This document shows positions 33,817 through 45,499 of a stretch of DNA of 64,000 nucleotides, piece after piece; position 1 is the first letter of the stretch, and the number at the start of each line of letters is the position of its first letter. The DNA is from Gonatopus flavifemur. Its lineage: Eukaryota; Arthropoda; Insecta; Hymenoptera; Dryinidae. The notes under the pieces were generated by a model. The model saw nothing but the letters and a program-made list of their open reading frames with translations, had not been told where the DNA came from and ran no database searches. Position numbers and translations under genes: made by a program. The stretch is taken from positions 51,429,006 to 51,493,005 of the forward strand of contig JAFFJZ010000003.1 of NCBI GenBank assembly GCA_018340375.1, in the 5' to 3' direction.

Positions 33817-35104
33817 CCAGGTGTGTAAGTATGAAACCGGAATTTGCCCATAGGTGGCGCTGGATGTCGATGCAGTTACCGACACATCACGTCAGCGGTG
33901 TCTTGTTATTGTATTGATATCCGACAATGATTTCCAACTCACAATAACACGAGTTTCATTCAGTAGCATTAGTTTATTAGAGATAAACATGTCGAGTTTT
34001 GTGCCAACAAATTACGATTTGCGGACAGCACTACTTTTCTGTTTTCATCTGAAGAAAACCGCAGCCGAATCACATCGAATGCTCGTGGAGGCGTTTGGTG
34101 AGCATGCTCTCGGTAAAACACAGTGTTTCGAGTGGTTCAAACGGTTCAAAATTGGCGATTTTGACGTCAGGAACGAAGAACGTGGAAGACCATCGAAAAA
34201 GTTTGAAGACGCTGACCTGCAAGCCTTGTTGGACGAAGACGACGCTCAAACACAACAACAACTGGCGGATCAGTTGAAGGTGACCCGAGAAGCCATCTCC
34301 CTTCGGTTGAAAGCCATGGGAAAGATACAAAAGGTGGGGAAATGGGTTCCACATAAACTCAACGAAAGACAGCAGGAAAACCGCAAAACATCATGCGAAA
34401 TGCTGCTCGCCAGGTTCCAAAGAAAGTCATTTCTCCATCGAATTGTGACTGGCGATGAAAAGTGAATATATTTCGAGAATCCTAAGCGCAAAAAGTAATG
34501 GGTTACTCCGGGTGAACCATCAACATCGACGGCAAGACCAAACAGCTACGGACGAGAGACGATGCTATGTGTTTGGTGGGATCAGAAGGGCGTAATTTAC
34601 TACGAGCTGCTGAAACCTGGGGAAACTGTCAATACCCAACGCTACCGACGACAAATGATCGATTTGGATCGAGTTTTGCGTGAAAAAGGACTAGAATACC
34701 AACAAAGACAACACAAGGTGATTTTGCTGCATGACAATGCACCAGCACACGAAGCAAAACAGGTCCAGGAAACGATAGAGTCGTTCCGTTGGGAGATTCT
34801 TCAGCACGCGCCTCACTCACCGGACCTTGCCCCATCCGATTACTACTTGTTTGCATCAATGGGACACGCACTTCCTGAGCAGCGCTTTACTTCTTACGAA
34901 GATGTACGAAAATGGCTCGATGACTGGTTTGCCTCAAAAGAGCAACAGTTCTGTTGGCGCGCAATCCACAAATTGCCAGAAAGATGGAGAAAATGTATAG
35001 ATAGCGACGGACAATACTTTGAATGAGTTACTTTGTATCATATCATTACAATAAACGTGTTTTTTCTGTACAAAAATTCCGGTTTCATACTTACACACCT
35101 GGTA
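33815..35104 (+). mobile_element. Mariner element with perfect TIRs, inactive
   Basis: The element is 33817-35102 (1286 bp) with TA at 33815-33816 and 35103-35104. The terminal inverted repeats match over 28 bp and begin CCAGGTGTGTAAGTATG. Length, TIR start and protein place it among mauritiana/rosa-like mariners; the exact subfamily is from memory. The transposase is broken, so it could only be mobilised in trans. Confidence 0.95.
33989..35026 (+). pseudogene. Mariner transposase, two in-frame stops
   Basis: 345-codon frame starting MSSFVPTNYD, the usual mariner length. The N-terminal half has two helix-turn-helix regions (about 10-60 and 75-115) and the WVPHKL linker at about 119. Catalytic Asp 156 is in VTGDEK, the second Asp in LLHDNAPAH, and the third in SPDLAPSDYYLF, giving D,D34D. 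TGA at 34463-34465 replaces the conserved Trp of GDEKW, and TAA at 34496-34498 follows 10 codons later. No frameshift is seen; both lesions look like point changes, so the copy is young but dead. Confidence 0.93.
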
Positions 35105-35111
35105 CACTGTT

Positions 35112-37450
35112 CAATAGGGCGGAATTCCACAAAGTTTCATAATCGAGAAGTAATAGTGCAGAAAAGTTGCTACAGATCAAGACCTTCAATTTAAAAAAAA
35201 AAATGGAATCGGACAAGATTTTTAGGTCGCGCATTGCGTTCAAAGTTCCGAAAAATTGCTTCACTCTGAGCATTGTTTAGAATTCTCGCAGGAGATCCGT
35301 AAATGGTCGAATTGAAATAAGATTCGGGTTGTGACACCCCAAGAGAGAGAAATATTGTTGAAAAGTACTGTATTGAGAGAGGGAGGGAGTACAATCTCCC
35401 CCCCCCCTCTCCCGAGAAAGAGCGAGAATGACCGAGAACCAATTCACAACATTCATCATTTTGTCATGTTGCTGGAGTTTGAATCGTTTATTGAAACGAA
35501 TTTGTAACCGAATATCGAAATACTGAGGTGTTAAAGACCCCAAATCTTGCAGAGCATTCTTTGAACGAGTTTTCCGGTTCCAAGGAGTTTATTCGAGAAG
35601 ATAAACACTGGTGGTTCTCCGATTTTTCCGATCCATGAGTTTCAATTTTCGTTTCGTTTCTGTGAACGATTCAAACTTCACGAATATGTTTTGTCGGCAG
35701 TGAAAAGCGGATCATACTAATTCCCAAGTAGAATTGATCAAGGATAACATGTGAATTGATTCTCGGTCATTTTCATTTCACGATCTATCCGTTCGTCACG
35801 TTATCCCCAGCCTACTGAGCGTGTATCCCGGTCTTCGGTCCGTATACTCACTTATTTTTTTCCGAGCATCGGGTATTATAGATGATTGGCATCATCTCAC
35901 GATTCAGAAAATCTTCCCTCACTGACAGGTTCATAATTATCGGCGCAATGAGAAAAGTCTAGTCAACAGCATATTTTTCAGTTCCAATATATTTTTCTTG
36001 TCGTGTATTTTTCTTATTTGACAATCTTCCGTCTTTTTGCATTGGGATTGAGATCTTTCTCGTCCTCATATGCCTGAGGTTAGGGTCAGGTTCCGGCAGG
36101 GCATGGAATGTCCTTTTTTCGGGCAACCAAAAGATTTAAGCCCTCAGGATCTTCCGTTCAATGCTGACGTGCTGAGATCTTGTGCTCAGGTGCGATATGA
36201 CTTGGCAATGACGTCAATCTCTCCAGCTAGAGATGTTAGCTTTTCCACTGTAGCTTTAATAAAGATCCTCTATTTTCTGAGCAACAATTTCAGCTACAGT
36301 GGAAAAGCTAACATCTCTAGCTGGAGAGATTGACGCTATTGCCAAGTCATATCGCACCTGAGCACAAGATCGTAGCACGTCAGCATTAGACGGAAGATAC
36401 TGAGCGCTTAAATCTTTTGGTTGCCCGAAAAAAGGACATTCCATGCCCTGCCGGAACCTGACCCTAACCTCAGGCTTATGAGGACGAGAAAGATCTCAAT
36501 CCCAATGCAAAAAGACGGAAGATTGTCAAATAAGAAAAATACACGACAAGAAAAATATATTGGAACTGAAAAATATGCTGTTGACTAGACTTTTCTCGTT
36601 GCGCAGATAATTATGAACCTGTCAGTGAGGAAAGATTTTTTGAATCGTGAGACCATGCCAATTACATATAATACCCGATGCTCGGTAAAAAATAAGTGAG
36701 TACACGGACCGGACACCGGGATACACGCTCAGTAGGCTGGGGATAACGTGACGAACGGATAGATCGTGAAATGAAAATGACCGAGAATCAATTCACATGT
36801 TATCCTTGATCAATTCTACTTGGGAATTAGTATGATCCGCTATTTACTGCTGACAAAATATATTCGTGAAGTTTGAATCGTCCACAGAAACGAAACGAAA
36901 ATTGAAACTCATGGATCGGAAAAATCGGAGAACCACCAGTGTTTATCTTCTCGAATAAACTCCTTGGAACCGGAAAACTCGTTCAAAGAATGCTCGCAAG
37001 ATTTGGGGTCTTTAACACCTCAGTATTTCGATATTCGGTTACAAATTCGTTTCAATAAACGATTCAAACTTCAGCAACATGACAAAATGATGAATTGAAT
37101 ATTGCGTTGTGAATTGGTTCTCGGTCATTCTTGCTCTTTCTCGGGAGAGGGGGGGGGGGAGATTGTACTCCCTCCCTCTCTCAATACAGTACTTTCCAAC
37201 AATATTTCTCTCTCTTGTGGTGTCACAACCCGAATCTTATTTCAATTCGACCCTTTACGGATCTCCTGCGAGAATTCTAAACAATGCTCAGAGTGAAGTA
37301 ATTTTTCGGAACTTTGAACGCAATGTGCGACCTAAAGATCTTGTCCGATTCCATTTTATTTTTTAATTTAAAGGTCTTGATCTGTAGAAACTTTTCCGCA
37401 CTATCACTTTTCGATTCTTAAACTTTTTGGAATTTCGCTCCGCCCTACTG
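35112..37450. repeat. Large foldback element, ~1.15-kb arms
   Basis: Left arm 35112-36255 and right arm 36292-37450 are inverted copies at roughly 95 percent by eye, separated by a 36-base loop. Landmarks mirrored in both arms are AGGGCGGA at the tips, a poly-C/poly-G run (35400/37150), GGTTGTGACACC, ACGTGACGAACGGATAG, CAGGGCATGGAATG and AGCTAGAGATGTTAGC beside the loop. Open frames inside are short and mirrored, so no protein is claimed. The left tip lies 10 bases from the mariner end. Confidence 0.9.
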
Positions 37451-38659
37451 TACAAACAACAAGTGGTTGTAGTAGTTTGTACAATAATTGGTAGTATTTT
37501 CAATTCTCACAATAAACTGACTTTTTACGGTAATTATTACCAAAATCTGGGATAACTGTACCCACACAGCACACAACGTCTCAATAATATTTTCAGAATA
37601 TCACAATGTTTCACTGGGAACATTCTCAGTACAATATTTTGACGAAATTCCATGGATATTGCGGATACAATATTCCATTACAAATATTCTGAGAATCTTT
37701 CAATTGAAATATTGCACATACGATATTCTGCGATGTTCTGAAAATCTATGATGGAAGTATGCGGAGTTTGTCGCAAACGAAATATGATGAGAAGATTTCA
37801 ATAGCAATATCATACATAGCATTGAAACTTTTCATCGTCCTCAACCGGGCCTTTGTGTTATTTGGTAGTTGGAGACGAAAACACCATTAATAACTATGAA
37901 ACCGTGAATTTGATTGCTGATTTATATTTCGTTCCTAGACATCCTGAATCCATGGGTTTATATCCCACAGGCATGAACTTTTCAAAATTTTCCATCCACC
38001 TGACCCAGCAATGAAATGGAATGAGATGAAATGAAACGATGAAGTGAAATGAAATGATGGTATTTACCCAGATAGAAAAAAAAATACTCTTAGAGAAGTT
38101 TTCCCTGTTAATTCCCCCAAATTTGTAAAATTTTCATATATTTTCCCATGTTTTGAGGAAAAAATAAGGAAAAATCCAAGGAAATTTTGTAAGAACAGGA
38201 AAAACTTTCTTAAGGGTATCTTTTAGATTTCTGAAAGTGTTCTCAAGATGGCTCAAGATTTACCCAGGCATTGTCTGAAAGTTATTCGCAAGGCATTTTT
38301 TAGAAGTCTTATGCAATATTATTCCACTTCTCAAAGATGTCTGAATGGATAGCTTTGAGAATCAGTATTCAAGACATACTTCAGCAGTCGTACGTAAGAA
38401 ATCTTCTACAGTTCTTTCTTCAGATGTCAAAGGTATTCAATATGAAACAATATTTTTATTGAACTAAAGTACTGTATTCTGAAATACTTCTCCAACAAGT
38501 ACTTGATTAATGCGACAGATCAGATCATTATTCAACACAGACAGTAATTCAGTTCCTCGTGGAAAATTATTCAAAAATATTAGTACATGAATGAAACAAT
38601 GTTCAACAGTTCTATTCTTTTTTCACAGCATGACAAAGGTACAAAGTTATTGGATTTTA
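37451..38659. other. Intergenic DNA, start of an ATATTC-rich repeat
   Basis: At 37563 CCCACACAGCACACAACG resembles the terminus of the 31747 element and is followed to about 37830 by AATATTCTGAGAATATT-type words in both orientations. No matching right end was identified. From 38080 to 38420 there are AAGATATC/GACATCTT-like words. No gene. Confidence 0.45.
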
Positions 38660-39806
38660 TGAAAGAATGTATTATCAGCCCCACTTTTGTACACCTTCGA
38701 TGATGTTTCAAACGGTTATCCAGTCACATGGAATGATAGTATTTTCCCAATCAACAATCTGTATGAAGTGGAATAACCAGCCACTTTGTTGAAATAAATG
38801 CTGTGCGAATAAGAAGTAGGTATCCACAAAACTTGAGATGATAGAGAAATTGACTTATACATTGAGAGCGCAGTAAGTTTTCTGCACTCTGATATTACTA
38901 TGAACTATTGGCACGATAGATACTTATAAGGGACAGATTGTCAAAAATTACTTAGAAATCACTTCATTGAACTATGCATGTAGTTATAAATAATTATATA
39001 TGAACAAATTATTAGGTTCATTTGCAAGAATCAGAATCAATTGAATATTTATATTGTTGCATGTGAGGTATGGTAGTGAACGAAATTCCCTGTGCTTGTA
39101 ATTTGAGAGATGATTTTTCTAACGACACGAATCTCACACTCCATTTATAACTACATGTATCATTCAATGAAGTTATGTACAAATATTTTTTAGAATCAAA
39201 TCACAGTCAAGTATCCATCACGCCAATTGTCTGAAAGAATGTACTATCGCTACCACTTTTGTAAACCTCTGATGATTTTTCAGGTGATCAAGTGAAATGA
39301 AGTGATGTCATTCCTTCAATCCACAATCTGTATGAAGTGAAATGACCAGCCACTTGGTTGAAATAAATTCTTTGCGAATAAGAAGTAGGTATCCACGAAA
39401 CTTGAGTCGATAAGGAAATTGACTTATATATTGGGAGCGCAGTGAGTTTTCTTTACTCTGACTACCATGAACCATTGGCACGATAGATACTTGTCAGAGA
39501 TATTGATTGTCAAAAATTACTTAAATATAACTTCATTGAACTATACATGTATTTATAAATAATTAGATATGAACAAATTATTCAGTCAATTTGTAAAAAT
39601 GAAAATCAATTGAATATTTCTCATGTCGTGTGTAATTTATGGTAATGGAGGGAATTCCCTGTGCTTGTAATTTGACAGATGATTTTTTATTGCTAAAACC
39701 CTTAGGTTCCATTTATAATCACATATATGTATTGTTCAATAAATTGATGTAGAAATACACTTTGGAAGCAAATCACAGTTAAGTATCGATCTTGCCAGTA
39801 GTTCAT
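38660..39806. repeat. Two tandem copies of a ~572-bp unit
   Basis: Unit 1 begins TGAAAGAATGTATTATC at 38660 and unit 2 TGAAAGAATGTACTATC at 39232. They share long blocks such as CGAATAAGAAGTAGGTATCC and AATTCCCTGTGCTTGTAATT. A third, shorter copy (about 39810-40010) follows in reverse orientation, giving a partial foldback. Non-coding. Confidence 0.75.
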
Positions 39807-40045
39807 TCTGATCAGAGCAAGAAAACTCACTGCGCTTCCAATATATGTGTAAGATAATATCTTTAACGATTCAAGTCATACTTATTCGTAGACAATTTAT
39901 TCCAACAAACTCACAGTTCATTTTATATTATGCACATTGTTTGAGTGAGGAAGTCATTTCACGTCACTTATCAAAAAACACTCCACTTCACGTGATTAGG
40001 GTAACTTAATCAGAAGCTCACATATATAAGTGAGCAAAATGATAA
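39807..40045. repeat. Inverted third copy of the 572-bp unit (partial)
   Basis: The reverse complement includes GGAAGCGCAGTGAGTTTTC and TGGAATAAATTNNNTNCGAATAAG, matching the middle of the tandem units. Confidence 0.6.
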
Positions 40046-40367
40046 CCCGTACAGCACAACTACCGATCCTCCACCTAAGACTTCGGTGGACCAGAGGTGG
40101 AGAATTGGTGGAGAAATGGGAGCCGTGGAAATAAGGGAGAAATAAGGGAGAGTCTCCGTTGAGGCAACGGAGAGGCGACGGAGAAATGTCCGCCCCCTGT
40201 ATTTTCAGTAAAACTTAAATTCGTGAATTCATACATTCAGATTTGGTTACGTAAATGCACCAATAAGAATTAAATCGAAAATACAGGGGGCGGACATTTC
40301 TCCACCAATTCTCCACCTCCGGTCCACCGAAGTCCTAGGTGGAGGATCGGTGGTTGTGCTGTACGGG
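40046..40367. repeat. Foldback MITE with CCCGTACAGCACAAC ends
   Basis: 322-bp element with ~110-bp arms: CCCGTACAGCACAAC, then GATCCTCCACCTA, CTTCGGTGGACC, AGAATTGGTGGAGAAATG and GTCCGCCCCCTGTATTTTC are mirrored. A degenerate relative is at 22162-22746. Confidence 0.85.
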
Positions 40368-41149
40368 AATGAATGCCAATGATACACGAACTTCACTTTA
40401 AAGCATTAAAAAAAACCGTGACTGCTCTTTTCTTTGATTAATCTAAATGAAATAGATCTATGTGACTCTGACATACTATAAACATGATTACACAAAAGTC
40501 TCCTTCAGGAATTGATTTTGATGAAAAACAGGGACACTTGAAGAATCATGATGATACATTCATAAATTGTAATATTTTCTAGTTCACTTCTTACACACAA
40601 CATAATGTGAATAATTTTTCAGTGGAAAGCACAGAATGATGAATTTCAACCAAAATATAATCTCATCACAAAAATCACATCAATTTAATGTTTCATTAGA
40701 TACAAAACAAAAACAGATTCCAAAAGTAGGGTTATGTCTTTATGTTATGTTTATTGAGATCACTTTTTTAAGCTCTGTCAATTTTATCACTTATATTTTA
40801 TGAAAATGAATTTTGACAATTTTTCAGCGCGATGATTCCGATATGTAAAAGTACGAAGGATGTGTAGTTTAAATGTAGCGGGTCAACTTTCATGGTACAA
40901 CCACCAGGGGACTGGTGGAACTGTTTATTAGCAAATATGTTCATAAAATAAGCTCTGAATTTTAAAGTCCGAATTGGCTACGTTGTCAACGTGTTAGGTT
41001 TCGATAGGTTAGGTAGGTAGGGTAGAGCAGGTTCGGTTCCCCGTTTGAGTTGAAAACTTTTCACCATTGCCAAAGTTATTCCAGGCAACAATGAGTATGT
41101 TGTGTTGTCATTGCCTTTCTAACTTTTTTATAACAGTTTATTTTTTTCC
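40368..41149. other. Intergenic DNA with a weak tRNA-like patch
   Basis: Near 40998-41045 GTTAGGTAGGTAGGGTAGAG is followed by AGGTTCGGTTCCCC, which resembles a B box. It could be a decayed SINE head related to 44710. No gene. Confidence 0.35.
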
Positions 41150-41940
41150 GTGTATTAGGATTTTGCCAAACAATTTTTTGATGAATGCTTTGTAAAAATG
41201 CAACAAATGCAGTGTAATTTTTTGAAACTAAGTTGAATTGAATTGTACGGTGAATTCACAAAGCAGCACATTAAAATTACGAAACATTTCCAACAGAATT
41301 GGTTTGATAAAATTACATTTGCATTGGAATGTCGCCAAACTGATTCTTGATAAATGTTTTGTAAATTTTGAAAAATATTTTGTAATTTTTCTAAATGAAA
41401 TTGTAAAAATTTATGTGGTAAATTTACAACAAAGAATTTCAAAATTACTTCTTTTGTTGTGCGTAGAAACTTCCAACGCTTTTTCTGTAAAATTACTATA
41501 GAAATTTTTAACAGTGTAGGTTATAAAGTTTTCTACACTGAGCATGGGCAATTTACAAACGTCTGTGATATGACTTTCCAAAAAGTCTGAGTGCAGGACT
41601 CTTCCAAAAAAAAATTTATTTTCTCTATGTTGAGCATAAGACTTCTACAATAAAAATTCATCTTTTCTATGCTGAACGTAGTACATCAACGAAAAACTGT
41701 GATTTTCCAATTCAAATATGAGTCATTCCCAACAAAGATTTTTTACAGTGTAGCGCCTGGATGCTAGCCATTTCATATTGGTCAGTTGATTTGAAAACTA
41801 CTGTATGAATTCGTACAAAGTTTCTAAATAAAAATTTTTCATGACTCACTGAATCATAATGGTCAGTTGATTCGAAAACTACTGTATGGATTTGTACAAA
41901 GTTTCTAAAAATTTTTCATGACTTACTGAACCTTTAGAAA
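41150..41940. repeat. GTAATTTTAC-rich repeat block, copy 2 (inverted)
   Basis: Positions 41520-41940 are the reverse complement of 30540-30950, ending TTTTTTACAGTGTAG near 41757. Positions 41187-41318 match 33515-33665 directly. It carries AATTTTAC/GTAAAATT words throughout. Confidence 0.6.
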
Positions 41941-42829
41941 TTACTTTGAACAAATTTAATCCATAATTATGCGATCCTTAAATCCCTATGGAACAGAATA
42001 TGTTTGTTTCATTATCGACATATATTGAGAATAGAAATTTGTGAGAATACAGATATTTAGGATTAATCATATTCATAAAAAGACTTATTTGAGAACAGAA
42101 ATAATTGAGGATAGAAATATTTGAGAGGATAGATATTTACGAATAGAGATATTTGAACACAGACTGAATGGAGAATAGAGGAATATCTCTTTTCTCAAAT
42201 ACTTCTATTCCTATGCCTAAATAACTATATTTCTAAATATTTTTACACTCGATAAGTCTATTTTTGAGGGTATCCCATTGGCCCCACAGTTACTAAATGT
42301 TTATACCCAAAATACTCGAAAATAATTCGATAAAATAGAAGAAATCAACCAACCAGACCCTTTATTGGTACGTAACAAGGTCTGGCTGGTTGATTTGTTC
42401 CATTTTATTGAATTGTCATAGAGTATTTTGGGTTGAGAGATTTAGTAACTCTAGGGTCTATGAAATGTTCAAAATGTATTCGAAGTGATTCATGATCATT
42501 GAAAAGCAATATTGTATTGAATATCCAAACCATTCAACATTCATGATATTTGAGAATTGAATTATTCCAAAACCAAGATGAGTAAAAATAAAAATGAAGG
42601 TTTGTATGAACACAAATATAATCCAGCTTGAATGGAACAGCTAAAAAGATGGAACTTTGGAAGAAAACATTTAGAATGAATTGTCACATCCAGTCACATC
42701 AGTCAAGTTGACCTGTAGTTGTTCTGCAACAATTTCTATAATCAGAATATTGTATCTGCTCAATTTTCGTTGAGTTCATCCTAAACAGTCTCTCTAATCA
42801 TCCGTCGATTGGTCAGTGGAATGCACCCG
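41941..42829. other. Intergenic DNA with short duplications
   Basis: Positions 42050-42240 contain repeated ATTTGAGAATAGAAAT-like words. At 42285-42455 there is a loose foldback around TCTGGCTGGTTGATT. Positions 42450-42545 match 30210-30320 without the MITE. No gene. Confidence 0.45.
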
Positions 42830-42831
42830 AT

Positions 42832-43362
42832 GCAAAGATTTGTGGTATATCTACTGCGCTCCTATCTTTTCTGCATTTTTCTTCAACGCTACCTAATGAT
42901 CATGGTAGGATTCAACGTACAGATGTATGGTACGTCTACACCCTTCTTGCTTTTTCTTCATCCACCTATGATTCTGTTGGAAGAATCTGATAGTGGTATT
43001 ATTTAACGCAAGGACTTGTATATCCACTGCACTTCTGCCTTTTCTTGATTTTCCTATGACGCTACCTAATGGCATTGATCATTGTGGTACATAGCATAAA
43101 GATATATGGTATATATGCATCCTTCTTGCTTTTTCTTCATCTACTTGTGATTCTATTGGAAGGATCTGATAATATTGTACCTAACGCAAGGACCTGTGTT
43201 ATATCCACTGCACCCCTGCCTTTTCTTCATTTTCCTTCTACACTACCTGATGATATTGATCGTGGTGGTACGTAACATACAGATGTATAGTATATCTGCA
43301 TCCTCTCTTCTTTTTCTTGATCCACCTGTGATTTTACTCAAAGAATCTACGGGAACCATTTA
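42832..43362. repeat. Three tandem copies of a ~177-bp unit
   Basis: Units start with GCAAAGATTTGTGG (42832), GCAAGGACTTGTAT (43008) and GCAAGGACCTGTGTT (43186). Each holds TATATCNACTGC, CTTTTTCTTCATC and TTCTNTTGGAAG. Divergence between units is moderate. Satellite-like and non-coding. Confidence 0.75.
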
Positions 43363-43655
43363 GTACATAGTTCATAATTTTGATTCGAATGTCATATTTT
43401 AGTATACCTGAAGTGCTCGGTGACGAAACTTATTTTCGAATGTTTTTCAAACTTGCTATAATTGAATTTACATTCATCATCTATTCACTATTCTGTTTCG
43501 TTATTTGTTCACGATTCTGATTGCAGGATAGTGGATACTAGCAGACTGTCCATTAGAGATTATGGTATATCCATTATACTTTCAATTATGTTATACCTGT
43601 GAAAAAATAGCGAATAAACTTTAATAATCATCCTTGAGCAGGCTCGGTATGATCT
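43363..43655. other. Short intergenic spacer
   Basis: Nothing recognised. Confidence 0.4.
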
Positions 43656-44020
43656 CCCAATAAACACACACGCGTTATTTCAACGTTGAAAGAACGTTAG
43701 ACTGTCGAACGGACGTCAGTCGTTGATTTCATAACGTTGATTTTTAGTTGAAATTTGATAGGGAAATAGACGACCAGGGATTACTTTTTGATGACGTGTA
43801 ATTTAAACTAATATTCAAAAATTACCATCAAAAGACGTCTTCAAAAAACGTGTTTTGAACAGATTTGAATCACGCGTTTAAAATGTGTTTATAACACCTT
43901 GTGTTTGAACTTCAATTGAAGCTATTCTGCTTAAAATGTCGAATGAAACCGAACATTGGTTAAAATTTCAACAAAGAGCAAGATAGTAAATAGTGTGGCA
44001 TACTTTCCAAATTCTGTCAT

Positions 44021-45125
44021 ACACTGTAAAAAAAAACTGGAAATTTACTGTGCAACTGGACTGGAAATTTCCAGTGCTAGTACTGGAATATGGATATTCC
44101 AGTACATGTACAGAGATTTTGTTGTTACGTTACTGAAAATTTACCAAGCATAACTGAAAATTCAGTCATTGTACTGGAATTTTCAAGTTTGAGATGATGT
44201 ACTGAAATTTTGCCATGATTTCGCGAAAATTTTACCGGCTCGTACTACAATTTTATAGTTCTTGTGCACCAAAAAAAAATATTCCCTCAAAAAGGACTTG
44301 AGAAAAAATTTGGAATTTAGAAAAAAAAACCTAATCGTTGGTATACTGGAATTATACAGGTTTTTAACTGCAATTCTCAGGTTTTGTGATGGAATTTTCC
44401 AGTTACTATGCAATTGAATTATACAGGTTTTGAACTGCAATTTTCAGGTCGTGTGATGGAATTTTCCAGTTGCTATGCAACGGAATTTAATCACTGTTGC
44501 ACTGAAATTTTCCACTTCTATTGGACTTCGTCATTTCTGGCAGGAAAAATTTCAAGTCTTTATATTAAAAATTTCCTGATTGAGATTTTGAATAATAATT
44601 GTAATTGTAGCCAATGAAATTGATATATGAGGTTTTTCCAAGACTTATCCTCTTGTGTTCTAGATATGAAGCATATGTAGTAACCCAAGCTGGCCTTCCA
44701 ACATGTCGCGCTATAGCTCATCGGTTAGGTCTTAGGTTTCAGTTGGTAGGCAGGTAGAAAAGTGTGGGTTCAAATCCTGTTAGGTAGACATGAGTTTCTG
44801 TCCATCCAAATGAACGATCAAAAGTTTCTCAATCATCTTGGAACACAAGGACCCTGCAAAATCACTTTGCGTGAGCAATTTTTTTTCAATTTTCATGGAT
44901 ATTTTCAGCATTAATTTTCCAGTACATGTCCTGGAAAAGTCCAGCTCGTGTACTGAAAAATTCCAGTACCGAGGCTCAGAAAATTTCCAGTTTTGATGCG
45001 GAAATTCCATAACGTTTGCACTGAATTTTTGCAGTACAAATGTGCTGAAATTTTCCGGTACATGTACAGGTTAATGACTTCCAGTACATGTACTGGAATT
45101 TTCCGGTGAAATTTTTTTACAGTGT
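44021..45125. repeat. Nested element saturated with CTGGAAATTTCCAG
   Basis: ACACTGTAAAAAAA at the left is inverted as TTTTTTTACAGTGT at the right. Between are more than twenty words of the type CTGGAAATTTCCAG, CCAGTACATGTACTGG or TGGAATTTTCCAGT in both orientations, thickest in the outer 400 bases on each side. A tRNA-like segment is present near 44707-44790. Confidence 0.7.
44707..44790 (+). repeat. tRNA-like segment inside the 44021 element
   Basis: TATAGCTCATCGGTTAGG resembles an A box and GTGGGTTCAAATCCTG a B box with T-arm. Spacing is longer than in a normal tRNA because of a GGTAGGCAGGTAG insert. It is read as a SINE-type relic. Confidence 0.4.
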
Positions 45126-45443
45126 ACTCAGAAATACTATTGTTCTCGATATTGAATGGAAAATTTTCAAAATAATTTGTTGGATTCAATTCACGTTTCA
45201 GAACCATCATTGGAACACGTCAATATCTGACGTCTTTTAACGATGTTCAAACCGTTGATATGACGTTATTTTATGGTTGAAAAACACGTGATCTGCCGCG
45301 ACATTTTTACGTTGAATCAACGCAAGAATGTTATTAATTCACAACGTGTGGTTATTGACTGTTTTTGACGTTTTCAAAACGTGCGTGTGTTCACTGGGCT
45401 TTTTCATCGATTGCCTACGATCCTAATTGGAGAAATCGACAGT

Positions 45444-45499
45444 GGAGCCTTCCGAAGTAGCTGGTCATCTGGTTTTGATCAGCTACTTCGAAAGGCTCC
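45444..45499. repeat. GGAGCCTTCCGAAGTAGCTG hairpin
   Basis: GGAGCCTTCCGAAGTAGCTG pairs with CAGCTACTTCGAAAGGCTCC around a 16-base loop. It is the same family as 52241-52346 and the single arm at 33160-33187. Confidence 0.75.

Larger units (their letters stand above)
43656..45398. repeat. CCCANTNAACAC-ended element with AACGTTGA motifs
   Basis: The left end CCCAATAAACACACACGCG is inverted at the right (CGTGCGTGTGTTCACTGGG). Sub-ends carry TCAACGTT, AACGTTGA and GACGTCTTT/AAAGACGTC words in both orientations (43675-43900 and 45200-45380). The middle is occupied by a second element (44021-45125). Non-coding and non-autonomous. Confidence 0.65.

Noticed and set aside
38000..38060. ATGAAATGAAA-rich patch considered as a microsatellite feature
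   Set aside because: Too short and irregular to define as a separate repeat.
42830..43362. Short tandem array considered as CRISPR-like
   Set aside because: The ~177-bp units are contiguous with no spacer-repeat alternation, and the genome is eukaryotic.
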